Shown here: positions 1-8,614 of the stretch, piece by piece
Position numbering within the stretch: the stretch's first letter is position 1
Layout of the letters: each line of letters opens with the position of its first letter
Assembly: GCA_018670825.1 (NCBI GenBank)
Contig: JABHIW010000003.1
Location: forward strand, 1-49,794
Length of the DNA stretch: 49,794 nt
Reading direction: 5' to 3'
Source of the DNA: Candidatus Scalindua sp.
GTDB lineage: Bacteria > Planctomycetota > Brocadiia > Brocadiales > Scalinduaceae
The notes under the pieces: model-generated
Told to the model about the DNA's origin: nothing
What the model saw: only the letters and a program-made list of their open reading frames with translations
Database searches by the model: none
Position numbers and translations under genes: made by a program

Positions 1-243
1 AGAGGATCGAGGTGGACGAACCTATGGTGAATCAGTTGTTGTGCTAACAGCATGGCTGAGTAGCTAAGTTCGGAAAGGATAAACGCTGAAAGCATATAAG
101 CGTGAAGCCTATTTTAAGAATAGATATCGTTCTCTAAGCAATTAGAGGGAAGACATCTTAAAGATTATGAGATTGATAGGCCAGGTGTGTAAGTCCGGTA
201 ACGGATTTAGCTAACTGGTACTAATTTGTCGAAAAGCTTGATC
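1..243 (+). rRNA. rrl: 23S ribosomal RNA, 3' end (partial)
   Basis: The window opens inside the last part of a 23S rRNA. The text matches the conserved 3' domain, including the GCTAACTGGTACTAAT segment near 209-224 just before the 3' end. A 5S gene follows about 40 bases later, as expected in an rrn operon. The exact 3' end is uncertain by several bases, and the 5' part lies outside the window. Confidence 0.9.
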
Positions 244-283
244 ACCCTTATTAAAATTATTGATATATTGCAAAATTGCGGGA

Positions 284-402
284 ATTTCCCCAGTGACAAC
301 AGTAAAAGTAAAAAACCCGTTCCCATTCCGAACACGGTAGTTAAGATTTTTACGCCGATGGTACTATCTAACGATGGGAGAGTAGGTATTGCTGGGGGCT
401 TA
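284..402 (+). rRNA. rrf: 5S ribosomal RNA
   Basis: A stretch of about 118 bases carries the 5S hallmarks: CCCATTCCGAACACGG near 321-336, then CGATGGTACT and GGGAGAGTAGGT. The ends pair as helix I (CCCCAG near 288 with CTGGGG near 392). It lies directly downstream of the 23S gene and upstream of a strong terminator. Boundaries are good to a few bases. Confidence 0.92.
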
Positions 403-440
403 AATAACCCATCCCATTAATAATGGGATGGGTTATTTTT
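402..440 (+). terminator. Rho-independent terminator of the rrn operon
   Basis: A near-perfect hairpin has a 17-bp stem (402-418 with 422-438) and a 3-base loop, running into a T tract at 436-440. It closes the rRNA operon immediately after 5S. Confidence 0.9.
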
Positions 441-634
441 AATTAAGCATTAATGATATTAAATTTAGTATTTAGCTGCACATTCTAAAAGTTTTTTTTC
501 CTAAAAGTTGTTTTTTCATAGATTATATTCAAGTGCAGCAAGCAATACTTATTTCTATAAATTTCAAAAGTATCATCAGTAAATTAATTAAATAATTTAA
601 ATCTTTACCATTATAAAAGAATTATTAAGTTAAT

Positions 635-1066
635 ATGAAAGAAGTTGAGGTTATATTTAGAGATTATGTACAATCGAAAGGGTTAAAGTTCACGCCAGAG
701 AGACAAACTATATTAAATCACGTCTTTGAATGCCACGGACACTTTGAGGCCGAAGAGCTGTTGATTGATATGAGAAAAAGCAATAAAAGGGTGTCAAAGG
801 CGACTATATATAGAACTCTTGCTCTTTTAGTTAGTAGTGGCTTACTAAGAGAAGTGATTTTTGGTGAAAAGCACGCGCATTATGAACATGTTTATGGTCA
901 TGAACATCATGAACATCTTGTTTGTATTGGATGCGACAAGATAATTGAGTTTAACGACGAAAGAATTGAAAATTTTCAAGAAGAAATATGTATTGAGAAT
1001 AAATTTAAAGCTGAGTCACACAAATTTCAAATTATGGGATATTGTGAAGATTGTCAAAAGGTATAA
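635..1066 (+). CDS. Fur-family metal- or peroxide-responsive transcriptional repressor
   Basis: This 143-residue protein has the Fur layout: an N-terminal winged helix (about 15-75, with the STIYRTL-like segment SKATIYRTLALL at 54-65) and a C-terminal dimerisation and metal-binding part. The HEHHEHLVC stretch near 89-97 gives the regulatory histidine cluster. Two CxxC pairs (C97/C100 and C137/C140) would hold the structural zinc. Fur-like proteins repress iron, zinc or peroxide-stress genes when metal-bound; which metal is used here cannot be told from sequence. The ATG at 635 has only a weak upstream purine stretch. It stands alone after the rrn operon, 27 bases ahead of rpmB, and no clear Fur box was recognised in its leader. 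Confidence 0.88.
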   Translation: MKEVEVIFRDYVQSKGLKFTPERQTILNHVFECHGHFEAEELLIDMRKSNKRVSKATIYRTLALLVSSGLLREVIFGEKHAHYEHVYGHEHHEHLVCIGCDKIIEFNDERIENFQEEICIENKFKAESHKFQIMGYCEDCQKV

Positions 1067-1093
1067 TTAACTTTATGTGAGAGGGATTTTGTT

Positions 1094-1324
1094 ATGGCGC
1101 GTGTCTGTGAAATATGTGGTAAAAAAACAACGGTAGGATTTAAACTCGAGCGTAGAGGTTTGCCAAAGAAAAAGGGTGGAGTTGGTCTGAAGATAACGGG
1201 CAAAACAAAGAGGAAATTTAAACCAAATATACAAACTATGAGAGCAAATATTAATGGAAGTATTAAAAGGATTAAAATCTGCACTAGATGCATGAACGCC
1301 GGTAAGGTAGTTAAAGTTGTATAA
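1094..1324 (+). CDS. rpmB: 50S ribosomal protein L28
   Basis: This 76-residue protein begins MARVCEICGKK, typical of L28, and is the usual short length. It keeps two CxxC pairs (C5/C8 and the CTRC near the C-terminus), so it is the zinc-binding 'C+' form of L28. It sits on the large ribosomal subunit near the E site. The ATG is preceded by GAGAGGG. It is followed closely by gatC, with only 42 bases between the genes. Confidence 0.95.
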   Translation: MARVCEICGKKTTVGFKLERRGLPKKKGGVGLKITGKTKRKFKPNIQTMRANINGSIKRIKICTRCMNAGKVVKVV

Positions 1325-1366
1325 TTAGTGGTAACTGAGGATTTCACTTTTCTTTGTCAGGTTATA

Positions 1367-1654
1367 ATGGATATTAGTATAAAACAGATTGAACAAGTTG
1401 CTCGTCTTTCCAGGATTCTACTTACTGACGATGAAAAAGATATATTTCGAGAACAGTTAACTGGTATCTTGGGTTATATTGAAAAATTGAATGAATTAGA
1501 TACAGATAATGTACAACCAATGGCATATGCAACATCTCTACAAAATGTTTTTCGAGAAGATAAGCAAGAATCTTCTTTCGCACGCCAAGAAATATTAGAA
1601 CTTTCCCCATCAAGTGCCAAAGGTTTTTTTAAGGTACCGAAGATCTTAGAATAA
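1367..1654 (+). CDS. gatC: Asp/Glu-tRNA(Asn/Gln) amidotransferase subunit C
   Basis: GatC clamps GatA onto GatB in the amidotransferase that makes Gln-tRNA(Gln) and Asn-tRNA(Asn). I start it at the ATG at 1367, which gives 95 residues beginning MDISIKQIEQVARLS, the conserved GatC N-terminus. The reading frame is open 13 codons further upstream, but those residues do not match the family. The C-terminal GFFKVPKILE matches the family's FxVPxVL ending. gatA and gatB follow in order, so all three subunits are together. A 145-base gap separates it from gatA. Confidence 0.93.
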   Translation: MDISIKQIEQVARLSRILLTDDEKDIFREQLTGILGYIEKLNELDTDNVQPMAYATSLQNVFREDKQESSFARQEILELSPSSAKGFFKVPKILE

Positions 1655-1799
1655 ATTTCTGATCTTTTATTCGTATAATTCCTGTATTAACTTATTGGTA
1701 GCTACATCATTTCATTAAGACCTATTTTTTTACGAAATCAACCTAAATAATTAAGTGTAATTATTTTTGTCAGTAGCGGTGTAATTTGGAGTATTTATC

Positions 1800-3266
1800 T
1801 TGATATTACATGAATTAAGTGCAAATAATATTAAAGAAAAGTTAATTAAGCGAGAAATTTCTGCTCAAGAGGTAGTTGAAGACCTCTTTGAGAAGATCTA
1901 TCTTAATGAACCTTCGGTCAAAGCTTATCTTTGCTTAGATAAGGAGGGTGCTTTGTTAAAAGCAAGAGAGATTGATGAGAAGCTTAGTAGTGGGGCTAAG
2001 GTTGGTTTACTTGCGGGTATTCCGGTTGCCATAAAAGATAATATATGTACTTCAGGAATAAAAACGACTTGTGCGTCGCGAATGTTAGAAAACTTTGTAC
2101 CTCCTTATGATGCTTTTGTAGTAAAGAGAATAAAGGAGGAAGATGCGATAATAATCGGTAAGACTAATCTTGATGAATTTGCAATGGGGTCTTCAAATGA
2201 AAACTCTGCATTTCACGTTACGCGAAATCCCTGGAATACTGATTATATTCCTGGTGGATCAGGCGGTGGTTCTGCAGCAGCAGTAACGGCAGATATGGCA
2301 TTTATGGCCTTAGGATCGGACACAGGTGGTTCAATAAGGCAACCATCTGCTTTTTGTGGAAATGTTGGCTGTAAACCAACATATGGAAGAGTCTCTCGCT
2401 ACGGGTTGGTTGCTTTTGCTTCTTCATTAGACCAGATTGGTTCTATAACAAAAAATGTATATGACGCTGCATTGCTTTTACAGGTTGTCTCTGGTTATGA
2501 TGGTTACGACTCGACGTCTGCTAATATAGGAGTTCCAGACTATATATCTGGCATTAATAGCGTAAGTGGTAATTTAAGGATAGGGGTACCAAGAGAATTT
2601 TTTGGTGATGGACTTAATACAGAAGTTGCAAACGCGGTAACAAATGCATTAGAAATTTATAAAAAAAATGGTGCTGAATTAGTTGATTTGTCTCTTCCAC
2701 ATTGTGGATATGCAGTCGCTACTTACTATATTATAGCAACTGCAGAGGCCAGCTCAAACCTGGCGAGGTATGATGGTGTCCGGTACGGGCATAGAAGTCA
2801 GTTAAGTGAAGACAATATAATTGATATGTATTGTAGAGTACGTGCTGAAGGTTTTGGCAGTGAGGTAAAAAGAAGGATTTTATTAGGCAATTACGTGTTG
2901 AGTGCGGGTTTTTATGATGCTTACTATTTGAAGGCGTCAAAAGTGAGAAGTCTAATAAAGGGCGACTTTGAAGATGCCTTTAATAAAGTAGATTGTATTA
3001 TTTCCCCTACTTGTCCTTCGCCGGCTTTTAAGATAGGGGAAAAGATTACCGATCCACTGGAGATGTATTTATCAGATATTTATACAATTCCTGCTAACCT
3101 TGTTGGAATACCAGGTATTTCAATTCCTTGTGGATTTACAACAACAGGTTTACCCATTGGTATGCAGATTATGGGGAAGCATTTTGAAGAGGAAAAAATA
3201 TTAAAGGTTGCAAAATTATTCGAAAACGAAACAGACTTTCATTTAAAGAAACCTGAATTAATATGA
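1800..3266 (+). CDS. gatA: Asp/Glu-tRNA(Asn/Gln) amidotransferase subunit A (amidase)
   Basis: GatA releases ammonia from glutamine or asparagine and channels it to GatB. The 488 residues carry the amidase-signature triad at family-typical positions: Lys79 (VAIKDN), cis-Ser154 in PGGSGGGS, and nucleophile Ser178 in SDTGGSIRQP. The start is a TTG at 1800; it gives the expected N-terminus (MILHELSANNIKEKL), and no ATG lies near it. The length is normal. gatB begins 12 bases after its stop, so the two are probably co-translated. Confidence 0.96.
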   Translation: MILHELSANNIKEKLIKREISAQEVVEDLFEKIYLNEPSVKAYLCLDKEGALLKAREIDEKLSSGAKVGLLAGIPVAIKDNICTSGIKTTCASRMLENFVPPYDAFVVKRIKEEDAIIIGKTNLDEFAMGSSNENSAFHVTRNPWNTDYIPGGSGGGSAAAVTADMAFMALGSDTGGSIRQPSAFCGNVGCKPTYGRVSRYGLVAFASSLDQIGSITKNVYDAALLLQVVSGYDGYDSTSANIGVPDYISGINSVSGNLRIGVPREFFGDGLNTEVANAVTNALEIYKKNGAELVDLSLPHCGYAVATYYIIATAEASSNLARYDGVRYGHRSQLSEDNIIDMYCRVRAEGFGSEVKRRILLGNYVLSAGFYDAYYLKASKVRSLIKGDFEDAFNKVDCIISPTCPSPAFKIGEKITDPLEMYLSDIYTIPANLVGIPGISIPCGFTTTGLPIGMQIMGKHFEEEKILKVAKLFENETDFHLKKPELI

Positions 3267-3278
3267 CAGGATCCGTTT

Positions 3279-4721
3279 ATGAAATATGAAGTAGTAATAG
3301 GACTGGAAACTCATGCAGAATTAGACACTGAGTCTAAGCTTTTTTGCGGGTGTTGCACAAAATTTGGATCTGAACCAAATACCCAGACATGCCCTGTTTG
3401 TTTGGGCTTACCGGGAGTTTTGCCGGTAATGAACAAAAAAGCGTTTGAGCATTCATTAAAGGCTGCTCTTACCTTAAACTGTGAGATAAGTAAATTTACT
3501 AACTTTGATAGAAAGAGTTACTATTATCCTGATTTACCTAAAAACTATCAAACTTCTCAAAACTATTTTAATATCGGTAATAACGGCTTTGTAGATATAG
3601 TCGTAAAGGGAAAAGAGAAAAGAATTGACATACACAACGTGCATTTGGAAGAGGAGGCGGGGAAGCTTGTTCATCCTGAAGCATCTGGCGCAAATTACAG
3701 TTTAGTTGACTTTAATAGGGCAGGTGTGCCGCTCTTAGAGATAGTGACTCAACCGGATATGAGAAATGTTGAAGAAGTGGAAAGTTATATGCAAGCACTC
3801 AGGTGCATATTGCTTTACATAGGTGTGTCAGACTGTAAGATGGAGGAAGGATCTTTGCGGTTTGAAGCGAGTATATCATTGCGTGAGAAGGGATCAGAAA
3901 CTCTCGGAAACAGAGTAGAAATTAAAAACCTTAATTCTATGAAAGCGGTATTAAAGGTAATTACATATGAAATATCCAGGCAAAGTCTACTATTGAATAA
4001 AGGTGAAGATGTGTTGTTGGAGACAAGGTTGTGGGATGATGTTAATTCTGTAAGCAGGAGGATGCGATCAAAGGAAGAATCTCATGACTATAGGTATTTT
4101 CCAGAACCTGACTTAGTACCTTTCTGGATTGAACAGGAATGGATTGATGAAACCAGGGCAACAATACCAGAACTTCCTGTCAGCAGGCGTCGAAGGTTCG
4201 TGGATGAGCTATTTGTTTCTGACTATGATGCCGGTATTCTAACGGAAGACAAATTCCTTGCTGATTATTTTGAGGAGTGTGTAAAGATATCACAGAATTC
4301 CCCAAAAGAGTTGAGTAACTGGATTATCAATGACGTACTTCGTGAATTGAATGAACGGAAAACAAATGTGCGTGATTTTGTTGTTTCTCCAGAAATGCTG
4401 GTTGAGTTAGTTAATATCAAGCCAACAATTGGGAGCTCAATCGCTAAAGAAGTTTTTAGCGAAATGATGAACACAGGAAAGGGCGCCCAATCTATAGTTA
4501 AGGAAAAGGACTTAGCTCAGATGGACGATACCAGTGAACTTAATGCGATTATTATTAAAGTTATAGAAGAGAATCCTAAAGCGGCAGAAGATTATGGACA
4601 GGGCAAAAAAAATGCTTTAGCCTTTTTAATCGGCCAAACTATGAAAGCTACCAAAGGTAAAGCAAACCCTAAAATTTTAACGGAATTATTTAAACAAAGA
4701 TTATCTGCCAGTTCAAAGTAG
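3279..4721 (+). CDS. gatB: Asp/Glu-tRNA(Asn/Gln) amidotransferase subunit B
   Basis: GatB activates the misacylated aminoacyl group on tRNA with ATP and transfers ammonia onto it. The 480 residues start MKYEVVIGLETHAEL and include the two CxxC zinc motifs (CGCC and CPVCLG) near residues 23-43. The SYYYPDLPKNYQ and VDFNRAGVPLLEIVT blocks are also present, with the YqeY-like tail domain at the C-terminus. The length is typical. It converges on the minus-strand histone gene, with 10 bases between the two stops. Confidence 0.96.
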   Translation: MKYEVVIGLETHAELDTESKLFCGCCTKFGSEPNTQTCPVCLGLPGVLPVMNKKAFEHSLKAALTLNCEISKFTNFDRKSYYYPDLPKNYQTSQNYFNIGNNGFVDIVVKGKEKRIDIHNVHLEEEAGKLVHPEASGANYSLVDFNRAGVPLLEIVTQPDMRNVEEVESYMQALRCILLYIGVSDCKMEEGSLRFEASISLREKGSETLGNRVEIKNLNSMKAVLKVITYEISRQSLLLNKGEDVLLETRLWDDVNSVSRRMRSKEESHDYRYFPEPDLVPFWIEQEWIDETRATIPELPVSRRRRFVDELFVSDYDAGILTEDKFLADYFEECVKISQNSPKELSNWIINDVLRELNERKTNVRDFVVSPEMLVELVNIKPTIGSSIAKEVFSEMMNTGKGAQSIVKEKDLAQMDDTSELNAIIIKVIEENPKAAEDYGQGKKNALAFLIGQTMKATKGKANPKILTELFKQRLSASSK

Positions 4722-4731
4722 AACTGCGACC

Positions 4732-4932
4732 CTATACGTCTTTAGCTTGAATAGTTTTTCTGTTATTTCCTTGTGCTCTAGTTATCGCTTTATCAATTAA
4801 ATCGTAAACTGTATTGCTCAATTCGTTAATGAACTCTCCGGATGTATTACAATCATTGCCTTTTACATATTCTCTAACCTTGCTAGCAACGACAAGTACA
4901 TCTCTTTCCTTTTTTTTTGCTTTCTTTGCCAT
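4732..4932 (-). CDS. Small bacterial histone-fold protein (Bd0055-like)
   Basis: This 66-residue basic protein begins MAKKAKKKERDVLVVASKVR and ends RKTIQAKDV. The length, the SKVREYVK helix, the central NTSGEFINELSNTVYDLIDKAI helix (residues 29-50) and the RKT-x3-D ending fit the single histone fold of bacterial histones such as Bdellovibrio Bd0055. There the Arg/Lys-Thr pair lies in the DNA-facing loop. I take the ATG at 4930-4932 because AAGGAGAAG sits just upstream; the open frame runs further but lacks a matching start. It would bind and perhaps coat or bend DNA in the nucleoid. It is a single gene between gatB and divergent proB. Confidence 0.78.
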   Translation of the reverse strand: MAKKAKKKERDVLVVASKVREYVKGNDCNTSGEFINELSNTVYDLIDKAITRAQGNNRKTIQAKDV

Positions 4933-5046
4933 CGACTTCTCCTTAAAATCATATAGGTATAAAATACTTCGGGATAATACCAAAAAAGCCAGAGAAGTCA
5001 AGCGCTTTTGTTGCTAAGAATTCGAGAAATACACTTTATAATAATT

Positions 5047-6177
5047 ATGAATATTCGAGAAGAAATATTATCTAATGTCAGTAAAATTGTAATAAAAATT
5101 GGGACCCGTGTACTTACAAATGAGGATGGGTTTCTGGATAAGAATCAAATTATGGAATTATCGAAGCAGGTTATTAAGCTTCGTTCAAGAGGTTTTAGTG
5201 TAGTTCTTGTAAGTTCAGGTTCAATCGGTGCCGGTATTAGTGCGTTAGGATGCAAGAAAAGACCAACCATTCTTCCTGAGCTTCAGGCTGCTGCTGCAAT
5301 TGGTCAAGGAAAATTAATTGAAGCTTATAATGAGTGTTTTAAAAAACATGGATACCATGCAGCACAGTTACTACTAACAAGGCAGGATTTTGAAGATCGT
5401 CAGAGGTATCTAAATGCATGTAATACATTACACTCATTATTACGTTTTAAGGCGATTCCGATAATTAATGAGAATGATACTATATCAGTGGAAGAAATAA
5501 CATTTGGAGATAATGATATTTTGTCCGCACTGGTTACAAATCTATTACGTGCTGATTTGCTAGTCCTTTTGTCTTCTGTAGACGGATTGCATACCACTCC
5601 TCCTGTTTCCGGTAGAAGTTGCAGCGTTTTGTCCGTTGTGGATTCTATTTCGGATGATATTAAAAAACTTGCATTCAAGTTAAAGACGAAAGAAGGCACT
5701 GGTGGCATGGAGAGCAAGCTTGAGGCTGCCAGTATTGCTACCGGTTCTGGCGAAGCAGTGATAATTGCTAACGGGAGACAGCCAGATGTTTTATCTAAAA
5801 TAATGAACTATGAGAATGTGGGTACATTATTTGTTCCAAACAAGAAAAAGGTTGCAAGCCGTAAACGATGGATAGGCTTTATTGTGAGGCCAAAAGGAAG
5901 AATTTATATAGATGAAGGCGCATTAAGTGCTCTACAAAAGAGAGGTAAAAGCCTGCTACCATCCGGGGTGGTAAAGATTGATGGGAAGTTTAATAAGGGA
6001 GACGTCGTTTCCATAGTGGATGTGAATGAAGACAAAGAAATTGCCAGAGGTCTAATGAATTATTCGGATGATGAGGTTCGGAAGATTAAAGGGCTTCGTA
6101 CTTCTTCAATAAAAAAAATGCTGGGCTATAAGCCGTATGATGAGATAATACATCGTGACAACATAGTTTTATTATAA
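5047..6177 (+). CDS. proB: Glutamate 5-kinase
   Basis: ProB phosphorylates glutamate in the first step of proline synthesis. From the ATG at 5047 it is 376 residues. An amino-acid-kinase domain (IVIKIGTRVL, SSGSIGAG, NENDTIS, FGDND, TKEGTGGM) is followed by a C-terminal PUA domain (about 280-360). The frame opens 13 codons earlier at a TTG, but the family N-terminus starts close to MNIREEILSNVSKIVIKIG. It is transcribed divergently from the histone gene across about 110 bases. proA is not in the window. Confidence 0.93.
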   Translation: MNIREEILSNVSKIVIKIGTRVLTNEDGFLDKNQIMELSKQVIKLRSRGFSVVLVSSGSIGAGISALGCKKRPTILPELQAAAAIGQGKLIEAYNECFKKHGYHAAQLLLTRQDFEDRQRYLNACNTLHSLLRFKAIPIINENDTISVEEITFGDNDILSALVTNLLRADLLVLLSSVDGLHTTPPVSGRSCSVLSVVDSISDDIKKLAFKLKTKEGTGGMESKLEAASIATGSGEAVIIANGRQPDVLSKIMNYENVGTLFVPNKKKVASRKRWIGFIVRPKGRIYIDEGALSALQKRGKSLLPSGVVKIDGKFNKGDVVSIVDVNEDKEIARGLMNYSDDEVRKIKGLRTSSIKKMLGYKPYDEIIHRDNIVLL

Positions 6178-6248
6178 GAACGTTATTAGCAGTATCGTTT
6201 TTTAAGCTTATTAACAAATGATGATTGCTTTGTTAAATGTAGGTACTT

Positions 6249-6376
6249 CATAGCAGCACAGGATTGGCATTATAATTCTGGTAATGATTGGTTAGTTAAG
6301 GCAGCTACGTTACGTAACCTGCAGGGTAGTAGTTTCTTTAGTTTCAAAAGAATTATATTCCAGCTGCTGTGCTATG
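6249..6376. repeat. Long imperfect palindrome between convergent proB and pabA/trpG
   Basis: The outer arms CATAGCAGCACAG (6249) and CTGCTGTGCTATG (to 6376) and the inner arms ATTATAATTCT (6269) and AGAATTATATT (6348) are inverted about a common centre. That centre is a perfect 10-base palindrome, GTTACGTAAC, at 6309-6318. The whole element is about 128 bases and would fold into one long, interrupted hairpin. It could be a bidirectional terminator, a small RNA, or a MITE-like relic. I see no gene in 6178-6466. Confidence 0.45.
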
Positions 6377-6466
6377 CCAGTAACAGAACAAGTGCCTTTT
6401 TGTTAGTGTTTTTCTTGTTGATTAGAAATACTTTAAAATGTCGTAAGGCTTGATAAGGAGGAATGA

Positions 6467-7030
6467 TTAGTAGTCTAAAAAATTCTTTATCAGCTTTGAT
6501 CCTTGTACTGTCAGGAAGGATTCGGGGTGGAACTGTACTCCTTCTAAAGGAATTTCCTTGTGTCTGATGCCCATTATTTCGTCTTCATCGGCAAATGCTG
6601 TTATTTCAAAGGAATCTGGTAATGTTTCTTTGTTTACTATAAGAGAATGGTAACGAGTAGCTTCAAAGGGGTTGGTTAGTCCATTAAATATTGTTTTGTT
6701 GTCATGGTGTATCATGGATGTTTTACCGTGCATTATCCTCCTTGCCCGCATAATTTTTGCTCCGAATGTGTATGCGATGCATTGATGCCCCAAGCAAACA
6801 CCCAATATTGGGACTTTTCCTGCAAAATCCTTAATTACCGTATTAGATATACCGCCTTCCTTTGGGGTACACGGGCCTGGTGAGATGATTATATGGCTTG
6901 GGTTCTTTTTTTTAATCTCTGCAATAGTAATCTTATCATTTCTTGCTACTTCTATGTTTGTACCAAAGGCCCCAATCTGTTGTACTAGATTGTATGTAAA
7001 AGAATCATAATTATCTATTAATAATACCAA
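6467..7030 (-). CDS. pabA: Glutamine amidotransferase, anthranilate/aminodeoxychorismate synthase component II
   Basis: This class I glutamine amidotransferase of 187 residues supplies ammonia to a chorismate-using partner for folate (PabB) or tryptophan (TrpE). The catalytic triad is visible: Cys79 in GVCLGHQ and His168/Glu170 in FHPES. The start MVLLIDNYDSFTYN is the family N-terminus; its codon is TTG at 7028-7030, with no ATG nearby and no strong ribosome site. No trpE or pabB is in the window, so TrpG and PabA cannot be separated; many bacteria use one subunit for both. It diverges from the nusA operon. Confidence 0.88.
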   Translation of the reverse strand: MVLLIDNYDSFTYNLVQQIGAFGTNIEVARNDKITIAEIKKKNPSHIIISPGPCTPKEGGISNTVIKDFAGKVPILGVCLGHQCIAYTFGAKIMRARRIMHGKTSMIHHDNKTIFNGLTNPFEATRYHSLIVNKETLPDSFEITAFADEDEIMGIRHKEIPLEGVQFHPESFLTVQGSKLIKNFLDY

Positions 7031-7209
7031 TTTGAGATTTTCTTGATTTTGCTATTGATTAAGACTGAAAACTATGTAACTTTTATGGGGATTTTTGCAT
7101 AGATCGCGTCATCTGTAGATTATAGCAGATTAAACTTTATTGTCAAATACTTATCTTAATAAATAGCCTTGTGGGAACTACTTAGAGAAACTAAAAAACA
7201 AAAATGAGC

Positions 7210-7237
7210 TTGACAAAGAAGCATTTTTTGTTATCAT
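7210..7237 (+). promoter_or_regulatory. Predicted sigma-70-type promoter for the nusA operon
   Basis: A perfect -35 TTGACA (7210-7215) is separated by 16 bases from TATCAT (7232-7237). A transcript from here would carry a leader of about 250 bases before nusA. It lies in the 463-base gap between divergent pabA and nusA; otherwise that gap holds only the leader hairpin described separately. This is prediction from sequence only. Confidence 0.5.
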
Positions 7238-7441
7238 CTGTTTTTGAGGAAGCTTTGTAATCGGTATGCTTTTAGTACATTAGTAAAGTTTAAAAAGTTT
7301 TGTATTGCCTTGGGAATATTCCTAACACATATAATTGTACTGACTTATGTTTACGGGATTAATGGAAATTCAATGAGAGATCTTAAATGAAGTGAGCACG
7401 AGGGGATTTCGAATAATTAGAGTTGTTTAAGGCCGTTACAG

Positions 7442-7472
7442 AAAAAGTGGGAGTTTACCCACTTTTTTTTTT
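7442..7472 (+). terminator. Intrinsic terminator (attenuator) in the nusA leader
   Basis: The 10-bp stem AAAAAGTGGG/CCCACTTTTT (7442-7451 with 7458-7467), a 6-base loop and a run of T's to 7472 form a textbook intrinsic terminator. It ends 21 bases before the nusA ATG, between the predicted promoter and the gene. It would therefore act as an attenuator rather than as the end of another gene, because no plus-strand gene precedes it. Confidence 0.75.
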
Positions 7473-7493
7473 GAAAGCATTAGAAGGAATTAA

Positions 7494-8573
7494 ATGGATA
7501 AAGAAAGCTTGTTAAGGTTAGTAGAATTATTACACAAAGACAAAGACATTGACAAAGACATTGTCTTTCTGGGTATCGAGTCTGCTTTGGAATCTGCGAC
7601 GAGAAAACATCTGAAAACCAGTGAGCCTATTTCAATTAAGATTGACAGGGTGACAGGAGAGATTGTGGCAGTGCAGGGAGAGCAGGAAATAGATCTTTCT
7701 GATTTGGGAAGAATAACTGCTCAAACAGCCAAACAGGTGATAATTCAGAAGATTAAAGAAGCAGAAAGGGATGTCATTTACAATGAATATGTTGATAGAA
7801 AGGGCACTATAGTAAGTGGAATGGTGCAGCGTTTTGAAGGGCCGGCAATAATTATAAACCTCGGCAAGGCTGAGGGGTATCTTCCGAAGTCAGAACAAAT
7901 TAGTAATGAATTTTATCGTCCAGGGGAAAGGGTAAGATGTGTCGTCGCTGAGGTAAAAAAGGTAGGCCATAAAGTGAAAATTTTGCTTTCGAGGACTCAT
8001 TCTAATTTTGTGAGACAGCTTTTTGAGTTGGAAATACCGGAAATACCGGAGAAAATTGTTGAGATAAAAGGTTTGGTAAGGGAGCCTGGTTATAGAACTA
8101 AAATTGCCGTATTCTCGGAGGATCCTAATGTAGATTGTGTGGGAGCATGTGTTGGTGTGAGAGGGACACGGATAAAAAATATTGTGGATGAATTGAATGG
8201 CGAGAAAATAGATATTATTCGCTGGGATGATGAACAAGAGGTTTTTATTCCTAATACTTTAAAGCCTGCTGAAGTTACGGGAATTTTGCTGTCTCCAGAA
8301 AACCAAGTTGCAACTGTTGTGGTTCCAAATGATCAACTTTCACTAGCTATTGGCAAAAGGGGGCAGAATGTAAGGCTTGCATCGAAATTGGCAGGTTGGG
8401 ATATTGATATAATTACAGAAGTAGAGTTGGAGCGTGAGCGTGAGCGAGAAGAGGCGAATAGCTCAACGGAGGAAGGCGTAGGTGGAACAATTTCGAGTGA
8501 AGATGATGCTGGCAAAGAAGTTGAAGATGCAATGCTAAGTGAAGATGCTGGTAGTGAAGAAGTCGAAAAATAA
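7494..8573 (+). CDS. nusA: Transcription termination/antitermination protein NusA
   Basis: NusA binds RNA polymerase and nascent RNA, controlling pausing, termination and antitermination. The 359-residue protein has the NusA N-terminal domain (about 1-100), an S1 domain (about 100-170, from TIVSGMVQRFEGPA), and two KH domains (GVRGTRIKNIVDEL and IGKRGQNVRLASKLAG). A glutamate/serine-rich acidic tail runs from about 316. The C-terminal AR repeats of E. coli NusA are absent. AGAAGGA precedes the ATG. An intrinsic terminator directly upstream suggests autoregulation. infB follows after 41 bases; rimP, the usual first gene, is not here. Confidence 0.95.
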   Translation: MDKESLLRLVELLHKDKDIDKDIVFLGIESALESATRKHLKTSEPISIKIDRVTGEIVAVQGEQEIDLSDLGRITAQTAKQVIIQKIKEAERDVIYNEYVDRKGTIVSGMVQRFEGPAIIINLGKAEGYLPKSEQISNEFYRPGERVRCVVAEVKKVGHKVKILLSRTHSNFVRQLFELEIPEIPEKIVEIKGLVREPGYRTKIAVFSEDPNVDCVGACVGVRGTRIKNIVDELNGEKIDIIRWDDEQEVFIPNTLKPAEVTGILLSPENQVATVVVPNDQLSLAIGKRGQNVRLASKLAGWDIDIITEVELEREREREEANSSTEEGVGGTISSEDDAGKEVEDAMLSEDAGSEEVEK

Positions 8574-8614
8574 ATACTAATTTATAGTACTATTCTAGGG
8601 GTATTATTTTATTT

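Noticed and set aside
226..420. Open frame of 64 codons at the start of the window
   Set aside because: It runs through the 23S end, the 5S rRNA and the terminator; it is RNA-gene sequence.
7204..7260. 18-codon open frame in the nusA leader
   Set aside because: It overlaps the predicted promoter and would start before the transcript does.
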